Shown here one piece after another: positions 5,638 through 9,361 of a stretch of DNA of 9,361 nt (its first letter is position 1; each line of letters begins with the position of its first letter). The position numbers and the translations under genes are program-made. The DNA comes from Claveliimonas stercoravium (GTDB taxonomy: Bacteria > Bacillota > Clostridia > Lachnospirales > Lachnospiraceae). The notes below the pieces were generated by a model. The model did no database searches and had not been told where the DNA came from. It saw only the letters and a list, made by a program, of their open reading frames with translations. Location: contig DWZW01000041.1 in NCBI GenBank assembly GCA_019117345.1, positions 1 through 9,361 of the forward strand, given 5' to 3'.

Positions 5638-8600
5638 ATGGCGTTGAAATTTATTTTTGGGGGTTCCGGTTCCGGGAAGTCCCATTATCTATATGAGAGG
5701 ATCATAGAGGAGGCCGGGGAAAATCCCGGCCTTTCCTATCTGGTCCTTGTGCCGGAGCAGTTTACCATGCAGACCCAGAAGGACCTTGTGATGATGAGCC
5801 CTGCGAAGGGGATCATGAACATCGATGTCCTCAGTTTCGTGCGCCTGGCACACCGGATTTTTGAGGAGACAGGGAAGGGCGGCTTTCCCGTGCTGGATGA
5901 CGAGGGGAAGAACCTGGTGCTGCGAAAGATTGGCGGGGACCTGGAGGGGGAGCTGACTGTGCTGAAGGGCAACATGCGAAGGCTGGGCTATGTCAGCGAG
6001 GTGAAGTCCGTCCTCTCCGAGTTCATGCAGTACGATGTGGGGGAGGAGCAGCTGGACCAGGTCATAGCAGGGGAGCAGGAGGGCTCCTACCTGTCCTTTA
6101 AGCTGCAGGACCTAAAGCGCCTGTACAGAAGCTTCCAGGACTACCTGAAGGAGAGATACACCACAAAGGAGGAGCTCCTGGATGTGCTGGCAAAGGTGGC
6201 GGGGGAGTCTGCCCTTCTAAAGAAGAGCACAGTGGTGCTGGACGGCTACACCGGGTTCACGCCGGTCCAGAACCGCCTCCTGGGAGAGCTCATGACGATC
6301 TGCCGGGACGTGGTGGTCACGGTGACGATCGACGAGAGGGAAAATCCCTACGCCTGCGAGCATCCCTGTCAGCTCTTTGCCATGAGCAAGAAGACGGTCA
6401 CATCGCTGGTGGAGATCGCGCGGGAGCGCCGGGTGCCGGTGGAGGAGCTGAAATTCCTGCGGCCCCAGGTGCCCCCCAGATTCCAGGAGAGCCCTGCCCT
6501 GGCCTTTGTGGAGCGCCAGCTTTTCCGGTACGGGAGCAGCTCCTTTGAGGGGGAACAGGATGGGGTGGAGCTCCACGTGGCGGCCAGCCCGGACAAGGAG
6601 GCGGAGGCGGCCGCCAGGAAGGTGCGGTCCCTTGTGAGAAAGGAGGGGTATCGGTACCGGGAGATCGGCGTCATCGCCAGCGACATGGAGGTGTATGGCA
6701 ATTATCTCAGGAAGGCCTTTGCCCGCTACGAGATACCGGTCTTTATGGACCAGAAGAGGAGCATCCTCCTCAACTCCTTTGTGGAGTACGTCCGCAGTCT
6801 CCTTGCTATGTCCGGGGAGGGCTTTACCTGCGACAGCGTGTTCCGCTTTCTGCGGACCGGCTACACCTCCTTTTCCAGGGGTGAGCTGGACGACCTGGAG
6901 AACTACTGTCTGGCTCTGCGCATCCGGGGATGGAAAAAATGGCAGCAGCGCTGGGTGCGCCGGACAGAGGGCATGGACACCGGGGAGCTGGACCGGCTCA
7001 ACCACATGCGGGTCCTCTTTGTGGAGAAGATGGAGCCCCTCCTTTTCGTGCTCCGCCAGAGACGGAAGACCGTCCGGGATATCACGGAGGCCCTCTATGA
7101 TTTCCTGGCAGGGGAGGAGATGCAGCTTGCCCTGAAACGGAAGGAGGAGGCCTTCCAGGAGAGGGGCGAGAACGCTCTGGCCCGGGAGTATGCCCAGATC
7201 TACGGCATCGTCATCGGTCTTTTTGACAAATTTGTGGAGCTTCTGGGGGAGGAGCAGGTCTCCCTCCAGGAGTACTGCGACCTGCTGGACGCAGGGCTTG
7301 CGGAGGCCAGGGTGGGGGTCATCCCGCCAGGCATCGACCAGGTGGTGGCCGGAGACATGGAGCGGACCCGTCTGAAGGGGGTGAAGGCCCTGCTGTTCGT
7401 GGGGGCCAATGACACCTTCCTTCCGGGCTCCCTTGTGCGGACAGGGCTCCTCTCCGAGCGGGACGTGAGGGCCTTTGAGAAGGAGAGGATCGCCCTGACG
7501 CCGGGCAGCCGGGAGCAGGCCTATGTGCAGAAGTACTATCTCTATCTGAACCTGACCAAGCCCTCCAGGAAGCTCTGCGTCTTCTACAGCAGGGTGTCCG
7601 CCGACGGTAAGACGATACGGCCCTCCTACCTTGTGCAGGAGCTGGAGAAGCTCTTCCCGGACCTGGCGGTCACCCACGAGGACGCCCTTCTTTTAAAAGA
7701 CAGGGAGCTCTCCCCAAGGACCGGGCTCTCCCAGCTCATCGAGGGCCTGCGGATGAAGAGCGAGAAGGCGGGGGGTGCCTGGATGGAGCTCTACACCTGG
7801 TATAAGAAAAACCGGGAGTGGGGGGACCGGATCGGCGCCATCCTGGAGGCGGGATTTTACCGGAGACCCCAGGACGCCATCACCCGTGCCGCGGCAGAGA
7901 GGCTGTACGGGGACCGGCCTCTGGAGAGCATCTCCCGGATGGAGAGATTTTCCGCCTGCGCCTTTGCCCATTTCCTGGATTACGGGCTGCGGCTGAAGGA
8001 GAGGGAGACCTTTGAGTTCCAGGCTGTGGATATGGGCAATGTGTTCCATGGTGCCATTGAGCGGTACTCCCGGAAGGCCTCCGCCAGCCAGGGGGGCTGG
8101 ACCGGTCTGGACCGGGAGGCCCAGGAGCGGCTCTGCAGGGAGAGCGTGGAGGAGGCGGTGACAGACTACGGCAACTCCGTCCTCTACAGCTCCTCCAGGA
8201 ACACCTGGCTCATCACCCGCATCGAGCGCATGATGGAGCGGACCGTGTGGGCTCTCACGGAGCAGCTGAGGGCCGGGGACTTCCGGCCTGAAGCCTATGA
8301 GCTGAAGTTCGGCGCGGGCAAGATCGACCGGGTGGATACCTGCGTGGAGGAGGACCGGGTCTATGTCAAGGTGCTGGACTACAAGACCGGACAGACTGCT
8401 TTTGACCTGTCCCTTGTCTATGGGGGACTGCAGATGCAGCTCCTTGTCTACATGGAGGAGGCGCTGAAGATCACCGGAAAGAGGTATCCGGGCCGGGAGC
8501 CTGTCCCTGCCGGGGTGTTCTACTACCACATCCAGGACCCCTTTACAGAGCCCGGGGGGGAGGCGGGTCAGATCGAGGAGAGGCTTCTTAAGGAGCTCCG

Positions 8601-9078
8601 GCCGGATGGCCTGGTGAGCCTGGAGGGTGACTCCCTCTGGCATCTGGAGCACAGGACACAGGGGGAGTCGCTGGCTATCCCTGTCTCCTTCAAAAAGGAC
8701 GGGGCTCTCTCCGCCAGGTCCAAGGCCCTCTCGGGGGAGCGCTTCCGTACGCTGGGGGTATTTGCCAGGGCAAAGGCCGGGGAGCTGCACAGCCGCATCG
8801 CCTCCGGGGAGGCGAAGGCAGAGCCCTACAGGTACGGGGACCGGACTGGCTGCGACTTCTGCGGATACCGGCATATCTGCGGCTTTGACAGCTCTCTGCC
8901 GGGCTACGGCTACCGGGATATCACCAGGACGGGGCAGGAGGAGGCGCTGTTGCGCATCCAGGCCTACAGAGGAACGGCCGGCAGCGCCGGAGCGGAGGAG
9001 GATGAAACGGCGGCCGGGAAAACGGCGGCCGGCCATGATACAGAGGAAGGAAGACAGGAGGGACAGCCATGGGCGTAA
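5638..9078 (+). CDS. addB: AddB, nuclease/helicase-like subunit of the AddAB double-strand break repair enzyme
   Basis: AddB pairs with AddA to unwind and resect DNA ends before RecA loading, the Firmicute equivalent of RecBCD. The start is ATG 5638, after GGGAGGA (5624-5630) and one base past the hflX stop; an upstream extension of the frame lies wholly inside hflX. The 1146-residue product is close to the usual size (about 1160 in Bacillus). It has a P-loop GGSGSGKS (8-15) and an inactivated-helicase-like middle. The C-terminal nuclease has H804 in GNVFH, D897 in GKIDR, and D914-Y-K916 in LDYKTG. Four cysteines expected to hold a 4Fe-4S cluster are C774, C1072, C1075 and C1081, with the family spacing Cx2Cx5C at the end. 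All nuclease and cluster residues are present, so it should be functional. The last 35 residues or so (1112-1146) are low-complexity Gly/Ala/Glu and include a small tandem duplication. The gene overlaps addA by 10 bases. Confidence 0.97.
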   Translation: MALKFIFGGSGSGKSHYLYERIIEEAGENPGLSYLVLVPEQFTMQTQKDLVMMSPAKGIMNIDVLSFVRLAHRIFEETGKGGFPVLDDEGKNLVLRKIGGDLEGELTVLKGNMRRLGYVSEVKSVLSEFMQYDVGEEQLDQVIAGEQEGSYLSFKLQDLKRLYRSFQDYLKERYTTKEELLDVLAKVAGESALLKKSTVVLDGYTGFTPVQNRLLGELMTICRDVVVTVTIDERENPYACEHPCQLFAMSKKTVTSLVEIARERRVPVEELKFLRPQVPPRFQESPALAFVERQLFRYGSSSFEGEQDGVELHVAASPDKEAEAAARKVRSLVRKEGYRYREIGVIASDMEVYGNYLRKAFARYEIPVFMDQKRSILLNSFVEYVRSLLAMSGEGFTCDSVFRFLRTGYTSFSRGELDDLENYCLALRIRGWKKWQQRWVRRTEGMDTGELDRLNHMRVLFVEKMEPLLFVLRQRRKTVRDITEALYDFLAGEEMQLALKRKEEAFQERGENALAREYAQIYGIVIGLFDKFVELLGEEQVSLQEYCDLLDAGLAEARVGVIPPGIDQVVAGDMERTRLKGVKALLFVGANDTFLPGSLVRTGLLSERDVRAFEKERIALTPGSREQAYVQKYYLYLNLTKPSRKLCVFYSRVSADGKTIRPSYLVQELEKLFPDLAVTHEDALLLKDRELSPRTGLSQLIEGLRMKSEKAGGAWMELYTWYKKNREWGDRIGAILEAGFYRRPQDAITRAAAERLYGDRPLESISRMERFSACAFAHFLDYGLRLKERETFEFQAVDMGNVFHGAIERYSRKASASQGGWTGLDREAQERLCRESVEEAVTDYGNSVLYSSSRNTWLITRIERMMERTVWALTEQLRAGDFRPEAYELKFGAGKIDRVDTCVEEDRVYVKVLDYKTGQTAFDLSLVYGGLQMQLLVYMEEALKITGKRYPGREPVPAGVFYYHIQDPFTEPGGEAGQIEERLLKELRPDGLVSLEGDSLWHLEHRTQGESLAIPVSFKKDGALSARSKALSGERFRTLGVFARAKAGELHSRIASGEAKAEPYRYGDRTGCDFCGYRHICGFDSSLPGYGYRDITRTGQEEALLRIQAYRGTAGSAGAEEDETAAGKTAAGHDTEEGRQEGQPWA
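9005..9032 (+). repeat. Short tandem duplication in the 3' end of addB
   Basis: The 13-base AAACGGCGGCCGG occurs at 9005-9017 and again at 9020-9032, a period of 15 bases. In the AddB frame this gives TAAGK followed by TAAGH, so the reading frame is kept. It lies in the poorly conserved acidic tail and is most simply a replication-slippage duplication. Confidence 0.75.
9056..9061 (+). promoter_or_regulatory. Strong ribosome binding site of addA inside addB
   Basis: A perfect AGGAGG lies 7 bases before ATG 9069 and fixes the addA start. It sits within the last codons of addB, so addA translation is probably coupled to addB, fitting subunits made in equal amounts. Confidence 0.85.
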
Positions 9079-9361
9079 AGTGGACAAAAGAGCAGCAGAG
9101 CGTCATTGACTTAAGGGACCGCAGCATCCTTGTGTCCGCGGCGGCGGGCTCAGGAAAGACGGCTGTGCTGGTGGAGCGCATCATCACCATGCTCACCAGA
9201 AAGGAGGACCCTCTCTCCGTGGACGAGCTCCTCATCGTCACCTTCACGGAGGCGGCCGCGGCAGAGATGAAGGAGAGGATACGCACGGCCATTGAAAAGA
9301 AGGCTCAGGAGGACCCCTTTAACGAGCACCTGCGGCAGCAGGCCACCCTCATCCACAGCGC
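9069..9361 (+). CDS. addA: AddA, helicase-nuclease subunit (3' end outside window)
   Basis: This is the first 97 codons of addA, open to the window edge. AddA is the UvrD/Rep-type (SF1A) motor of AddAB, moving 3' to 5' along DNA and carrying its own C-terminal nuclease, which is not visible here. The start ATG 9069 follows AGGAGG and overlaps the end of addB by 10 bases. The visible part has the Q-motif region KWTKEQQSVID (4-14), Walker A AAAGSGKT (24-31) and helicase motif Ia as TFTEAAAAEMKERI (about residues 59-72). In most relatives the fourth position of motif Ia is Asn; here it is Glu, probably a tolerated change. The order addB then addA is the usual one in Firmicutes. Confidence 0.96.
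   Translation, partial: MGVKWTKEQQSVIDLRDRSILVSAAAGSGKTAVLVERIITMLTRKEDPLSVDELLIVTFTEAAAAEMKERIRTAIEKKAQEDPFNEHLRQQATLIHS

Noticed and set aside
6217..9087. Two long - strand open frames (6217-7677 and 7693-9087) opposite addB
   Set aside because: They are rich in Leu, His, Pro and Gly as expected of antisense translation and show no motif. addB on the + strand has all its family residues.
1..9361. tRNA, rRNA, CRISPR arrays, insertion sequences or attachment sites
   Set aside because: No repeats of CRISPR spacing, no transposase or integrase motifs and no RNA gene consensus were seen. Almost all sequence is accounted for by intact genes.

Overview
The window looks like chromosome from a GC-rich (roughly 60% by eye) anaerobic Firmicute, most likely a Lachnospiraceae/Clostridia relative. 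The grounds are an addB-addA pair (the Firmicute counterpart of RecBCD), an ArsR repressor of the CadC/SmtB type, strong AGGAGG-like ribosome binding sites, and heavy use of AGG arginine and CTC/CTG leucine codons. The species cannot be named from the sequence. All supported genes lie on the + strand, and about 98% of the window is coding.

Bases 1-1910 and on to 3799 form a metal-efflux module. It starts with the 3' part of a zinc/cadmium-type P1B ATPase with the classical CPC motif, cut by the window edge. Next comes a 123-base intergenic region holding a good extended -10 promoter and an ArsR/SmtB-type operator. An ArsR-family metal sensor follows, carrying ligands for both the Cys-rich and the C-terminal zinc site. 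Last is a second, complete P1B ATPase that has no N-terminal metal-binding domain and reads CPT where CPC is expected.

Bases 3835-5636 hold a small TPR-repeat lipoprotein and the ribosome-associated GTPase HflX. Bases 5638-9361 hold addB (complete) and addA (first 97 codons, cut by the window edge), the two subunits of the AddAB helicase-nuclease for double-strand break repair.

From arsR onwards the genes are spaced 28, 35, 14 (8 if the GTG start of hflX is used), 1 and -10 bases apart, with no recognisable terminator or internal promoter. The metal-responsive promoter could therefore read through into the lipoprotein, hflX and addBA. The most notable points are the CPT ATPase paired with a CPC ATPase, the dual-site sensor with its three-half-site operator, and the apparent transcriptional link between metal efflux, ribosome rescue and DNA repair. 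I found no mobile element, CRISPR array, RNA gene or clearly new system.
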